Part shown: positions 9,199 to 17,214 of the stretch, piece by piece
Position numbering within the stretch: position 1 is the first letter of the stretch
Layout of the letters: each line of letters starts with the position of its first letter
Assembly: GCA_963663775.1 (NCBI GenBank)
Contig: OY760624.1
Location: 1,488,001 to 1,552,000 of the forward strand
Source: G963663775 sp963663775
Lineage (GTDB): Bacteria > Bacillota > Clostridia > Oscillospirales > Butyricicoccaceae
Direction: 5' to 3'
Length of the DNA: 64,000 nucleotides
Translations under genes and position numbers: made by a program
Notes under the pieces: generated by a model
What the model was told of the DNA's origin: nothing
What the model saw: only the letters and a program-made list of their open reading frames with translations
Databases searched by the model: none

Positions 9199-9584
9199 TT
9201 ATATTCCCATGTCCCATAGGGCGAGATAGGGGATAGACATCAATCTCATTCGTTTTACTTCTGCATCAGAAAGGGTCTTAATGATGGTTTTCGCCTCTCG
9301 CATCCATCGCAGCTTTAAAACAGGATTGGTGGTCAAATAGTCCTTGCTCGCAAGATATTTGAAAAAGGAGCAATAGTTTTTTTTCGCCCCTTGTTTTGCT
9401 GATATGCCATAAAAGCTTTTAAGTGCGCCGATGCAATTGCCTCTATAGCTTTGAGACCGTGCTCCTGCTTCAAATAGTTGATAAGATACTCGATTCCAAT
9501 GCGGTAGCCTTTGACGGTTTTCCATATGTACTTGCGCATTTAGCAGTCATACAGGAGCTTGTGCAACGCTTCGTCCAGTACCAT
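9199..9584 (-). pseudogene. tyrosine recombinase (integrase) relic
   Basis: Two overlapping frames together restore the N-terminal core-binding domain of an XerC-like integrase: VKGYRIGIEYLINYLKQEHG, AHLKAFMAYQQNKGRKKT, then FKYLASKDYLTTNPVLKL and TLSDAEVKRMRLM. The catalytic domain with the Arg-His-Arg-Tyr residues is absent, and a stop follows MVLDEALHKLLYDC at the presumed start. It therefore has no activity. Its place about 150 bp from the tRNA-Leu gene suggests a former integrated element. Confidence 0.6.
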
Positions 9585-9627
9585 AAAACCCTTTTAGTAT
9601 GCACGAAATACATACTAAAAGGGTTTT
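9585..9627. repeat. 17-bp perfect inverted repeat
   Basis: AAAACCCTTTTAGTATG and its inverse complement are separated by nine bases (CACGAAATA). The arms end in TTTT on both strands, so it could act as a bidirectional terminator between the integrase relic and upstream DNA, or be a recombination-site remnant. Confidence 0.7.
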
Positions 9628-9765
9628 CATAATGCAATGCTTTCTGATTCCCATAACGCATACAACACAATCGGGTGGTATGTCATAACGCAGCACAGAT
9701 TCCATTATCTAAGAGCCTATCCAAAATGTCTACAAACCATTATAGCATAAGGGATTTCGATGCTT

Positions 9766-10497
9766 TTACTCCTCATTCTCCCAGTTATGCCACACATTTT
9801 GCACATCGTCATTGTCCTCAAGGTTGTCGAGCAACTTGCGCATTTGCGCCATGTCTTCGGGTGTTTCGAGAGTTACGAAGTTCTGCGGCACCATTTCGAG
9901 TTCTGCGGCGGCAAAGGTCAAGCCGGCAGCTTCCAGTGCTTCCCGAACGGTACCAAAATCCTCTGGTGTGGTATAAATCTGGAAGCTGGATTCATCCGCT
10001 TGAAAATCCTCCGCACCAGAATCGAGGGCGGTCATCATGGTTTCATCCTCATCCTGCCCTTCATTTTCGATGACAAGAACGCCTTTGCGGTCAAATTGCC
10101 AGCCGACGCAGCCAGTCGCACCCATACCTGCGCCGTATTTGTCAAGCAAATGACGCACATCAGCGGCAGTACGATTGCGGTTATCTGTCAGTGTTTCTAC
10201 AATCACAGCAACGCCGGAAGGACCATAGCCTTCATAGGTGATGGAATCATAGGACACCGCACCGCCTGCTCCAGAAAATTTATCGAGCAGACGCTTGATG
10301 TTGTCGTTTGGCATGTTGTTCGCCTTTGCCTTGGCAATGACATCACGCAGACGGCTGTTGTTATCAGGGTTTGCAGAACCGCCCTCTTTGGCAGCAGTCG
10401 CCATTTCACGACCGATTTTTGTGAAAATTTTTGCCTTTTTGGCATCGTTAGCGCCTTTGCGCTTGGCAATGTTATTCCACTTGGAATGTCCTGACAT
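9766..10497 (-). CDS. yebC: YebC/PmpR-family protein
   Basis: The product is 243 residues, full length for the family. The N-terminus MSGHSKWNNIAKRKGANDAK is the conserved YebC opening, and GREMATAAKEGG, NNMPNDNIKRLLDK and YEGYGPSGVAVIVETLTDNR follow in the normal order. The acidic C-terminus (LDNLEDNDDVQNVWHNW) is also typical. YebC proteins act in the cytoplasm; family members have been described as transcription regulators and, more recently, as factors that help ribosomes through proline-rich stretches. It is transcribed alone and has an AAGGAG upstream. This gene marks the return to core-genome base composition after the accessory island. Confidence 0.95.
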   Translation of the reverse strand: MSGHSKWNNIAKRKGANDAKKAKIFTKIGREMATAAKEGGSANPDNNSRLRDVIAKAKANNMPNDNIKRLLDKFSGAGGAVSYDSITYEGYGPSGVAVIVETLTDNRNRTAADVRHLLDKYGAGMGATGCVGWQFDRKGVLVIENEGQDEDETMMTALDSGAEDFQADESSFQIYTTPEDFGTVREALEAAGLTFAAAELEMVPQNFVTLETPEDMAQMRKLLDNLEDNDDVQNVWHNWENEE

Positions 10498-10676
10498 ATG
10501 TCAAATCTCCTTTTTATTTGAGTTTTCAATAAAATTCGTGTACCAAAAGTGTATCAAATTTTTGCAGCTCCTGCAAGCATACATGCAGAAATTGTGCCAC
10601 GCCGTGTTTTTGTCGGTATAATTGCGCCATCAGCCGTGCATACTATGCTCACAGAAAGAAGTGAGGTGAGTTTAAA

Positions 10677-10847
10677 ATGTTTGCAAAGGATTATAACCAG
10701 TATAAGCAGAACAATGGCACCAACAATGCCAATACCAATGCAAATGCAAGCGATGTGGGCAGCGGTGCTGGACAGGCACAGCAGAAAACCACACAGGCAG
10801 GCAAGCAAAATGCCCAGAACAAGGGACAGGCAACCGACTGCCGATAA
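10677..10847 (+). CDS. small Asn/Gln/Ala-rich protein (56 aa)
   Basis: An ATG with GAGGTGAG seven bases upstream opens a 56-residue frame (MFAKDYNQYKQNNGTNNANT). It is rich in Asn, Gln, Ala, Lys and Gly and ends NAQNKGQATDCR. It has no hydrophobic segment and is probably disordered. The composition resembles gamma-type small acid-soluble spore proteins, but the diagnostic repeats of that family are not present, so this is only a suggestion. A hydrophobic frame on the opposite strand is an antisense effect of the Asn/Gln codons. A strong terminator follows (10913-10965). Confidence 0.55.
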   Translation: MFAKDYNQYKQNNGTNNANTNANASDVGSGAGQAQQKTTQAGKQNAQNKGQATDCR

Positions 10848-10912
10848 GCGCACTGAATTGCAAAAGCAGAGATTTCTGGACTAAGACGGCTTAGCGCAGA
10901 ATCTCCGAATAG

Positions 10913-10965
10913 AAGTGGAGTCGTAGCGGAAAATGATTTTGCGCTGCGATTCCACTTGCTTTTTT
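10913..10965. terminator. terminator after the 56-aa gene, facing mrnC
   Basis: AAGTGGAGTCGTAGCG pairs with CGCTGCGATTCCACTT and is followed by GCTTTTTT on the plus strand. It probably ends the small plus-strand gene. It also lies at the 3' end of mrnC. Confidence 0.75.
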
Positions 10966-11371
10966 ATGCTTCTGGATGTACAATGGCATCATATAGTTCG
11001 TTGATGCGGTCATACGCACCGGACAAATACAGAAAGCCGAACACCGCTTCCACAGCGGTCGCTTGCGCATATTCCCCTGGAGTGCAGGATTTCGGCACGC
11101 TGCCGGGTTTTGCATTGCGTGCACGGCGGAATACAGCGGCTTCTGTTTCTGTCAAGCGTGGCAGCAGGATTTGGGCGGCTTGCGCCTGTGCCTGTGCACA
11201 TACGCGGCGGACGGTTTGCGCATGCAGATTTTTGGCGGTTTGTGTGCCTTGTTCTGCCAGCAGCAAGCGGGTCATCAGTTCATACACCGCATCCCCGACA
11301 TGCGCCAGCGCAAGCGAACTCATTTGCCGCAGGGCACGGTCGGGCATGGGCGAGCGTAAATAGTCTTGCAT
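10964..11371 (-). CDS. mrnC: Mini-ribonuclease III
   Basis: The product is 135 residues, the usual size. It has only the RNase III catalytic domain: LALAHVGDAVYELMTRLLL carries the metal-binding Asp near residue 27, and the second catalytic half is EYAQATAVEAVFGFLYLSGA with its Glu/Asp pair. There is no double-stranded RNA-binding domain. In Firmicutes Mini-III matures 23S rRNA. It often lies next to cysS; here it stands alone between a small gene and trxA, divergent from trxA. The stop is close to the terminator at 10913-10965. Confidence 0.93.
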   Translation of the reverse strand: MQDYLRSPMPDRALRQMSSLALAHVGDAVYELMTRLLLAEQGTQTAKNLHAQTVRRVCAQAQAQAAQILLPRLTETEAAVFRRARNAKPGSVPKSCTPGEYAQATAVEAVFGFLYLSGAYDRINELYDAIVHPEA

Positions 11372-11426
11372 GTGTTATCCTCTCGTTCTGATGCATCGCA
11401 GCGCACCACCTGTGTGTGTTCTGCGA

Positions 11427-11455
11427 TTGAAATTCTTTATCAAATATGATAAAAT
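11427..11455 (+). promoter_or_regulatory. sigma-A-type promoter of trxA
   Basis: TTGAAA and TAAAAT are separated by exactly 17 bases. The start codon of trxA lies about 60 bases beyond the predicted transcription start. Confidence 0.65.
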
Positions 11456-11523
11456 TATACTGCAAAACGATGTTGTATGTAAAGTCCTATATGGCTTGTT
11501 TTTTTCGGAAGGAGTACTTGTTT

Positions 11524-11838
11524 ATGGCAATCATCCATTTAACGAAGCAAAATTTTGAAGAAGAGATTCAGAATGCCACCGTGCCGGTGCTGGTAGATTT
11601 CTGGGCGGTGTGGTGTGGCCCCTGCAAAATGCTGGGTCCGATTTTGGAAGAAATCGACCGTGAGCATGCAGACCGTGTGAAAATTTGCAAAATCAATGTC
11701 GATGAACAGCCGGAATTGGCGGCGAAATATGGAATCATGAGCATCCCGACGCTTTTCGTCTTTCAAAATGGTGAAAAGATTCATCAAATGGTCGGATTAC
11801 ACAGCATGGCAGATATTTTAAAAATCCTGCCGCAGTGA
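11524..11838 (+). CDS. trxA: thioredoxin
   Basis: The product is 104 residues from ATG 11524, chosen because GGAAGGAG lies just upstream; the in-frame extension to 11446 would precede the promoter region's own leader. The active site is FWAVWCGPCKM, and the cis-proline lies in the MSIPTLFVFQNG segment, both standard. It is a cytoplasmic dithiol reductant for ribonucleotide reductase, peroxiredoxins and protein disulfides. The gene has its own promoter and a strong terminator, so it is a single-gene unit. Confidence 0.96.
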   Translation: MAIIHLTKQNFEEEIQNATVPVLVDFWAVWCGPCKMLGPILEEIDREHADRVKICKINVDEQPELAAKYGIMSIPTLFVFQNGEKIHQMVGLHSMADILKILPQ

Positions 11839-11854
11839 GTTTCACAGAACATAC

Positions 11855-11894
11855 AAAACGGCAGGACAGGGGGATGCTCTGTTCTGCCGTTTTG
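11855..11894 (+). terminator. trxA terminator
   Basis: AAAACGGCAG(G)ACA pairs with TGTTCTGCCGTTTT and is followed by a short T-rich stretch. Confidence 0.8.
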
Positions 11895-11932
11895 TCTTCC
11901 GAGCGGTTTTTTAGAGAGAGAAAGGAACGGTT

Positions 11933-12661
11933 ATGCAAAAGCGCATTTCAAAGATTTTGGCAAGCTGCACCATTTTGCTGTCCATGCTGCCGCTTTCAGC
12001 AGTTGCGGCAATGGACAATTTCAAAGCGCAGCGGTCATGCAACGAAACATTTGATGATGTGTCTGCAACGGCATGGTATGCAGAGAGCATCAAAGAAGTA
12101 TACGAACTGGGGCTGATGAACGGCAAAAGCACCTGCCAATTCGTGCCCAATGGAAACATCACCCTGGCAGAAACGATTGCACTGGCGGCACGCATGCATG
12201 CGACCTATCATGGGAATAAAATTTATTTGACCGAGGGCGCATGGTATGCCTCTTACATCCAGTATGCCTTGCACAACGAGATGATTGCTGCCACAGACAT
12301 CGACCTGCAAGACCCAACCGAACAGATTCCACGGGATCTGTTTGCGCAGATTTTATATACCGCACTGCCGGCATCGGAATATGCTGCCATCAATACCATT
12401 ACAGACGGAGCCATTTCGGATGTTTCCGCACAGGCGAGCGATGGAAAAATCATTTATGCACTGTATGCCGCTGGGATTTTGCGCGGGGATGCGGATGGAC
12501 GGTTTTTGCCGACATCGTTCATTACACGTGCGCAAGGGGCGGCGATTTTAGCGAGAATGGTAGATGCGTCTCAGCGGCAGCATTTTGTGCTGACACCGGC
12601 AGACGATGCAGAACAAGTGGCCGATGTGCAGGACGATACCCTGCTGCAGACAGCAGAATGA
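11933..12661 (+). CDS. small secreted SLH-domain protein
   Basis: The product is 242 residues with a signal peptide (KISKILASCTILLSMLPLSA, cleavage near AVAA-MD). The mature part holds about three SLH repeats: FDDVSATAWYAESIKEVYEL with LMNGKSTCQFVPNGNITLAE, a second around GAWYASYIQYALHNEMI, and a third ending ILRGDADGRFLPTSFITRAQ. SLH repeats bind pyruvylated cell-wall polysaccharide, so it is probably anchored on the wall. It has no further domain beyond an acidic tail. It is a clear paralogue of the protein at 34021-34953: both mature chains begin with A-M-(S/D)-N-F and share the GIL/GII-RG/TG third repeat. GAAAGGAACGG precedes the ATG. Confidence 0.88.
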   Translation: MQKRISKILASCTILLSMLPLSAVAAMDNFKAQRSCNETFDDVSATAWYAESIKEVYELGLMNGKSTCQFVPNGNITLAETIALAARMHATYHGNKIYLTEGAWYASYIQYALHNEMIAATDIDLQDPTEQIPRDLFAQILYTALPASEYAAINTITDGAISDVSAQASDGKIIYALYAAGILRGDADGRFLPTSFITRAQGAAILARMVDASQRQHFVLTPADDAEQVADVQDDTLLQTAE

Positions 12662-12781
12662 ATCACCGAGGAAAGAATGCGGAACGTTGCAGCCTGTTTT
12701 GTCTCAAAAAATGGAACGGATGCGCCGATGATAGACTGCGAAAAAAATTCTATTTTTGTAAATGAAAATTGACGTATAGAG

Positions 12782-12814
12782 CCAAAAAACCGTGCGATAT
12801 GCACGGTTTTTTGG
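12782..12814. terminator. terminator
   Basis: CCAAAAAACCGTGC / GCACGGTTTTTTGG is a perfect hairpin with poly-A and poly-T ends, likely bidirectional. It closes the SLH gene transcript. Confidence 0.85.
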
Positions 12815-12891
12815 TTGCAAAATCACACAAAAAGACTTTGACAGATGTTCGGCAATCTGCAAAAACACATCGAAAAAATCTGTGCAAGTTC

Positions 12892-12922
12892 ACCTGTTTC
12901 AAAATGAAACAGGTCTTTTTTT
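12892..12922 (+). terminator. terminator
   Basis: ACCTGTTTC / GAAACAGGT with a four- to five-base loop is followed by seven or more T. Confidence 0.8.
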
Positions 12923-13257
12923 CGGAAAGTTGCATAGGGTATAGAGGTTATAATTGTGCAAAGTATTTGTTTTCATATGTCAAGACAGGTAAATCTTGTT
13001 GGTTTACAGAAAGCGAATTTGTAGGAAGTGGAAAAGTCAAATGGAATGGAAGAAATTTGTTGAAAAAAGGAAGAATTCTTGATAAAATAGAAGCAGTACA
13101 ATCCTGCACCAAAATGCGTATAATCAATCATATAGCATCCCTGCAGTTCTTCAGACGAGAGATTCAACCATTTTTATTGTGAAAAAAGAACATGGCGCAA
13201 TGAAATGAGAGAATAGATAGAGACGTCAACACAAACTTGTAGTAGGAGGGAATGGTA

Positions 13258-15030
13258 ATGATGAAAAATTTGAAGCTGCGCGCAAAATTGATGGTTAGTT
13301 TTGGGATTATTTTGCTGGTCTTACTGGGAAGTGCCGTCATTTCCGTGGTCAATATGATGGTCATGGCAAATCAAATTGAGACATATGCCGACAAAACCGT
13401 TCCCAATATCGACAGCGTGTGGGAAATTCGCCGTGATATGGTGTCCATCGAGCGGTATTTGCTGCTTGGCATTATCGACGCAAAGAATCATGAAAGTAGT
13501 GACGCAGTGGACCAAGCGGCGCAGGAGTGCGACAGTATGCGTGCCGTTTTAGCAAGCTATATCGACAATTCACGTGTTGATAGTACGATATTGAACCAAC
13601 TCACTGCCAAGTTGGAGGAAACCCGTGTGCTGCGGGAGGACATCAGCGCGCTGGTGAAGCGGGGCGATGCTGACACGGCGTATGCGAAATTCGAGTCCGA
13701 GTATGAGCCGTTGTTTGACGAGGCGGGAGCGATTATCGTTGACATCACGCAGCTGCATAAGGATTGGGCAGCGGCACAAAGAGATACGGCACGTCGTGCG
13801 CTGTTCATCGGCATGGTGCTGTTGGGTGCGGCGGTCATTCTGGCGGTGTTGCTGACCTTGCTGACGATGACGGCGCTGCGTCGAGCAATTTTGAAGCCGG
13901 TTGATGAAATCGGCACAGCGGCAAAGGCACTTGCCGAGGGTGATTTGAGTGTGGAAATCACCTACACCAGTCAGGATGAATTTGGCGAGCTTGCCGCTTC
14001 CATGCAGTCTTTGATGGTGCGTGTTGTGGACATCATTCAGGATATTGATTCCAGTCTGCGTGAAATCGGAAATGGAAATTTCAAGCTGGATTTTGCAGCC
14101 AATGGCCTGTACATCGGCAATTTTTCCTCCATTGCAGACTCCCTGCATCACATCACCGAGCGGTTGTCTGCAACGCTTGAGCAGATTAACAAGGCATCCA
14201 ATCAGGTGGCATTGGGCGCAGACCAAGTGTCCAACGGTGCGCAGGCGCTCAGCCAAGGTGCGACAGAGCAGGCAAGCTCGGTGGAAGAGCTGTCGGCTTC
14301 CATTTCTGAAATTGCATCGCAGGTCAAGCAAAATGCGCAGAGCGCAAGAAAAGCCAACGAGCGTGCAGAGCTTGCCGGCAGTGAATTGATTAGCAGCAAT
14401 GAGCAAATGAAGCATATGGTCGATGCGATGAATCAAATCAATATGAAATCCTCAGAGATTTCCAAAATCATCAAGGTCATTGAAGATATTGCGTTCCAGA
14501 CCAATATTTTGGCACTCAATGCGGCGGTCGAAGCGGCAAGAGCCGGTGCGGCGGGCAAAGGCTTTGCTGTGGTGGCGGACGAAGTACGCAATCTGGCAAG
14601 CAAATCGGCGCAGGCAGCGCAAAGCACCACGGCACTCATTGAAGAAACCTTGGTTGCTGTGGAAAATGGGTCGTCTCTTGCCAGCCAAACCGCACGGTCA
14701 CTGGATGAAAGCGCAGAAGCCACGCAGGCAGCCGTGACCTTGATTGATGAAATCACGAGAGCTTCGGATTATCAGGCGCAGTCGATTGAGCAGGTCAATG
14801 TGGGCGTAGACCAGATTGCATCCGTGGTGCAGAACAACAGCGCAACCGCCGAAGAAAGTGCGGCGGCAAGCGAAGAATTGTCCGGACAGGCGCGGATGCT
14901 CAAGGAGTTGATTGGAAAATTCCGTCTGCGCAGCACAGAGGGCAGCTTTGGCTTGCCAGAGGACACGGCAGCGGTTGAATATCTGCCGGAAGCGGAGCAT
15001 GACCACGCTGTCGGCGAGAATAAATACTAA
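13258..15030 (+). CDS. methyl-accepting chemotaxis protein
   Basis: The product is 590 residues from ATG 13258, eight bases after AGGAGG; an ATG six bases earlier is too close to that site. The order is transmembrane helix 1 (about 12-30), an extracytoplasmic four-helix-bundle-like sensor (31-180), transmembrane helix 2 (about 182-205, LFIGMVLLGAAVILAVLLTL), HAMP (about 206-262) and the cytoplasmic signalling domain. The hairpin tip contains IAFQTNILALNAAVEAARAG, the signature that contacts CheA and CheW. No C-terminal CheR-tethering pentapeptide is seen. No chemotaxis or flagellar genes lie nearby, so it is an orphan receptor; the ligand is unknown. Confidence 0.93.
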   Translation: MMKNLKLRAKLMVSFGIILLVLLGSAVISVVNMMVMANQIETYADKTVPNIDSVWEIRRDMVSIERYLLLGIIDAKNHESSDAVDQAAQECDSMRAVLASYIDNSRVDSTILNQLTAKLEETRVLREDISALVKRGDADTAYAKFESEYEPLFDEAGAIIVDITQLHKDWAAAQRDTARRALFIGMVLLGAAVILAVLLTLLTMTALRRAILKPVDEIGTAAKALAEGDLSVEITYTSQDEFGELAASMQSLMVRVVDIIQDIDSSLREIGNGNFKLDFAANGLYIGNFSSIADSLHHITERLSATLEQINKASNQVALGADQVSNGAQALSQGATEQASSVEELSASISEIASQVKQNAQSARKANERAELAGSELISSNEQMKHMVDAMNQINMKSSEISKIIKVIEDIAFQTNILALNAAVEAARAGAAGKGFAVVADEVRNLASKSAQAAQSTTALIEETLVAVENGSSLASQTARSLDESAEATQAAVTLIDEITRASDYQAQSIEQVNVGVDQIASVVQNNSATAEESAAASEELSGQARMLKELIGKFRLRSTEGSFGLPEDTAAVEYLPEAEHDHAVGENKY

Positions 15031-15069
15031 TCATGCTGAAATAATCGCAAATCATGCAAAAAAATCCAA

Positions 15070-15117
15070 AATGCCCTTGTGCGGTCAAGTGTTCGACACG
15101 CATAAGGGCATTTTTTC
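15070..15117. terminator. bidirectional terminator between chemoreceptor and MATE genes
   Basis: AATGCCCTTGTGCG pairs with CGCATAAGGGCATT, with T runs on both strands. It serves the two convergent genes. Confidence 0.8.
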
Positions 15118-15129
15118 GTGCTTATTCCA

Positions 15130-16497
15130 TCATGCACAAAGTTCTTCGGATTTTGTGTGCTGCGTAAGCGAGCGCATGCCAAGATAAAATCCAACTGCGG
15201 TGATGGCAGAGGAAAGGGCATCGGCGAAGGGTGCGGCATGCAAGATGCCTGTCAGCCCCCAAATGCGTGAAAAAATCAAAATCGCAGGAATCAAAAACAG
15301 CACTTGCCGTGTCAGGGTCAATATCATGGCAGACGTTGTTTTTCCAACCGCTTGGAAATAGTTTGCGCCCAAGGCCTGGAATCCGATGAACGGCATGCAC
15401 AAAAACCACGCCTGTATTGCAGAGCTGCCGAATTGCACCAAATCCGGCTCTTGGTTGAACAAAGAAACGATTTCGGTGGGGAATAGGCGTGTGAGCAGCC
15501 AGCCGATGCAGACGATAACGGTTGCAGAAATCATAGCAAGCTTCTCCACATCCTTGATGCGCTGATATTGCTTGGCACCAAAGTTGAAGCTGACAATCGG
15601 CTGCACGCCCTGCATCAATCCAATGATGGGCATGAGCAAAATCGTCTGCACGCTGTTGATGATACCCATGCCGGAAATGGCAATATCGCCGCCATAGGCA
15701 AACAAACTGCGGTTTAACACAATGTTCAGCAGGCTATTGGAAACCTGCATCAAAAATCCGGGCAGTCCCAGCCCTGCAATGCGCTGCGCAACGGCACGGT
15801 GCAGCCGCATGTGGTGCAGGCGAAGCCGATGTGCGGTGCGGTCGGATAAGAAATACGATAAAATCCAAATGGTAGACACGCATTGTGATAAAATCGTGGC
15901 GAGGGCAGCACCTGCCATGCCCATTTTAAAGACATAAATAAACACGGGGTCGAGCAGGATATTGGTGCCTGCGCCCACAAACATCGTAACCATGGCGAGC
16001 TTTGGTTGTCCATCGGCACGCAAAAAGCTGTTCATGCCCATGCTGACCACCTGAAAAACAGCACCGAAAAAAATGACTCGCATATATGAAATGGAATAGG
16101 GCAGCACCGCCTCACTGGCGCCGAACAGCCGCAGCAGCGGGGAAAGGAAAATCTGTCCGAGAATCAAAAACAGCACACCGCTGATGAGCAACAGCGTGAA
16201 CGCATTGCCCAGTGCGAGGTCGGCTTCCTCCCATTCCTTGGCACCCAATTTGATGGAAAACAGCGTTGCACCGCCCACACCAAACAGAATGCCGATGGAC
16301 AGCAGAATCACCATGATGGGAAATCCAATTGTGATGCCGGCAAGTCCATTTGAACCCAAATCCGGCGCATTTCCGATGAAAATACGGTCTACAATGTTGT
16401 ATAGTGCGTTCACCACCATCCCGATGATGGCAGGCAAAGAAAATTTCACCAGTAGGCGCGAAACCTTCTCCGTTCCTAAAATATTTGCCTCGTTCAT
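15130..16497 (-). CDS. MATE-family multidrug efflux transporter
   Basis: The product is 455 residues from ATG 16497, with GGAGGA nine bases upstream; the TTG at 16512 is less likely. Twelve hydrophobic segments in two halves are visible, with the family opening VSRLLVKFSLPAIIGMVVNA, the LYNIVDRIFIGN loop and the second-half QPIVSFNFGAKQ. It resembles the MepA subgroup of sodium- or proton-driven drug exporters. Its ATG overlaps the stop of the MarR gene (ATGA), so the two are translationally coupled and repressed together by the MarR operators at 16969-17019. The substrate cannot be read from sequence. Confidence 0.92.
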   Translation of the reverse strand: MNEANILGTEKVSRLLVKFSLPAIIGMVVNALYNIVDRIFIGNAPDLGSNGLAGITIGFPIMVILLSIGILFGVGGATLFSIKLGAKEWEEADLALGNAFTLLLISGVLFLILGQIFLSPLLRLFGASEAVLPYSISYMRVIFFGAVFQVVSMGMNSFLRADGQPKLAMVTMFVGAGTNILLDPVFIYVFKMGMAGAALATILSQCVSTIWILSYFLSDRTAHRLRLHHMRLHRAVAQRIAGLGLPGFLMQVSNSLLNIVLNRSLFAYGGDIAISGMGIINSVQTILLMPIIGLMQGVQPIVSFNFGAKQYQRIKDVEKLAMISATVIVCIGWLLTRLFPTEIVSLFNQEPDLVQFGSSAIQAWFLCMPFIGFQALGANYFQAVGKTTSAMILTLTRQVLFLIPAILIFSRIWGLTGILHAAPFADALSSAITAVGFYLGMRSLTQHTKSEELCA

Positions 16498-16952
16498 TCT
16501 GCATTCCTCCAAATGTTGTGCCAGTCTGTGGTTTCCATCTTTTCCACCATTTGTTCCAAAACATGAAACATCGTGTCAACAGACTGCGCATCCAACCCTT
16601 CCGTCAAAAACTGAGTCCACTGCTGCAGTCGTGCTTGCACCACGGTTCGCTGCTGCTCCCCCAATTCCGTCAGGAAAATTTTGTTGGCTCTGCGGTCTGC
16701 TTCGTCTTTTTCCTTGCGCAGAAAACCTTTTTTGAGGAGCGACTGCACAGCACGTGCGGTTGCCGCCTTGTCGATGAGCAGATAGGCAGACAACGCCTCT
16801 TGTGAGATGCCTGCTGTGGTGTCATTCCGAAAGAAATAGAGCAAAAAAGGCAGCTCTGAAGCCGTGATTTGTGCGGATTTTAGCGCACAATTTAAATATA
16901 CTTGATTTTTTCGATATAGAATGGATACCAATCGCCCAACACTTTTTTGCAT
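16494..16952 (-). CDS. MarR-family transcriptional repressor
   Basis: The product is 152 residues from ATG 16952, preceded by GGAGGTGCACC; an in-frame extension to 17015 would run through the operators. The winged helix is visible (ISQEALSAYLLIDKAATARA as recognition helix region, LLKKGFLRKEKDEADRRANK as wing with the typical Asp-Arg-Arg). The gene is the first of a two-gene unit with the MATE exporter. Two near-identical 20-bp palindromes lie just upstream. The likely role is ligand-relieved repression of itself and the pump, as in MepR-MepA. Confidence 0.93.
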   Translation of the reverse strand: MQKSVGRLVSILYRKNQVYLNCALKSAQITASELPFLLYFFRNDTTAGISQEALSAYLLIDKAATARAVQSLLKKGFLRKEKDEADRRANKIFLTELGEQQRTVVQARLQQWTQFLTEGLDAQSVDTMFHVLEQMVEKMETTDWHNIWRNAE

Positions 16953-16968
16953 GGTGCACCTCCGCTGG

Positions 16969-17019
16969 ATAGTTGTTTCGTCAACTATAGTACACCTGCA
17001 TAGTTGTTGTGTCAACTAT
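16969..17019. promoter_or_regulatory. tandem palindromic operators for the MarR repressor
   Basis: ATAGTTGTTTCGTCAACTAT (16969-16988) and ATAGTTGTTGTGTCAACTAT (17000-17019) are two copies of one dyad (ATAGTTG-N6-CAACTAT). Their centres are 31 bp apart, about three helical turns, which would place two dimers on the same DNA face. They lie between the MarR start and the divergent two-component operon. Confidence 0.85.
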
Positions 17020-17052
17020 TTTTTCGACAAAGAAAATTGAAATGCGTCATGC

Positions 17053-17081
17053 TTGAAGCGGCGGTGCGCCTGCGGTATAAT
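17053..17081 (+). promoter_or_regulatory. sigma-A-type promoter of the two-component operon
   Basis: TTGAAG and TATAAT are 17 bases apart. About 130 bases of leader separate it from the response-regulator start codon. Confidence 0.7.
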
Positions 17082-17214
17082 AGAAAGCATCAGCATGCTA
17101 CACAGCACTTTCAAAAGAAAAACACACAAATAACAAGAACAAACGCTATACTAAAAGGCATCTTGGATACAACGCAAAAACAATAGATGGACTGGGGATA
17201 AGGAGTATAACAGC

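Larger units (their letters stand above)
12662..13257. other. intergenic region with two terminators
   Basis: About 600 bp without a credible gene separate the SLH protein from the chemoreceptor. It contains two factor-independent terminators (12782-12814 and 12892-12922), then AT-rich sequence leading to the chemoreceptor ribosome binding site. I looked for a cyclic-di-GMP riboswitch, which often precedes such genes in Clostridia, and did not find its conserved core. Confidence 0.6.

Noticed and set aside
10554..10853. A hydrophobic minus-strand frame (99 codons) over the 56-aa gene
   Set aside because: The hydrophobic residues are the complements of Asn and Gln codons on the plus strand, which has the better ribosome binding site and terminator.
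12923..13250. Possible cyclic-di-GMP riboswitch before the chemoreceptor gene
   Set aside because: The conserved aptamer core is not present; only AT-rich leader sequence is seen.
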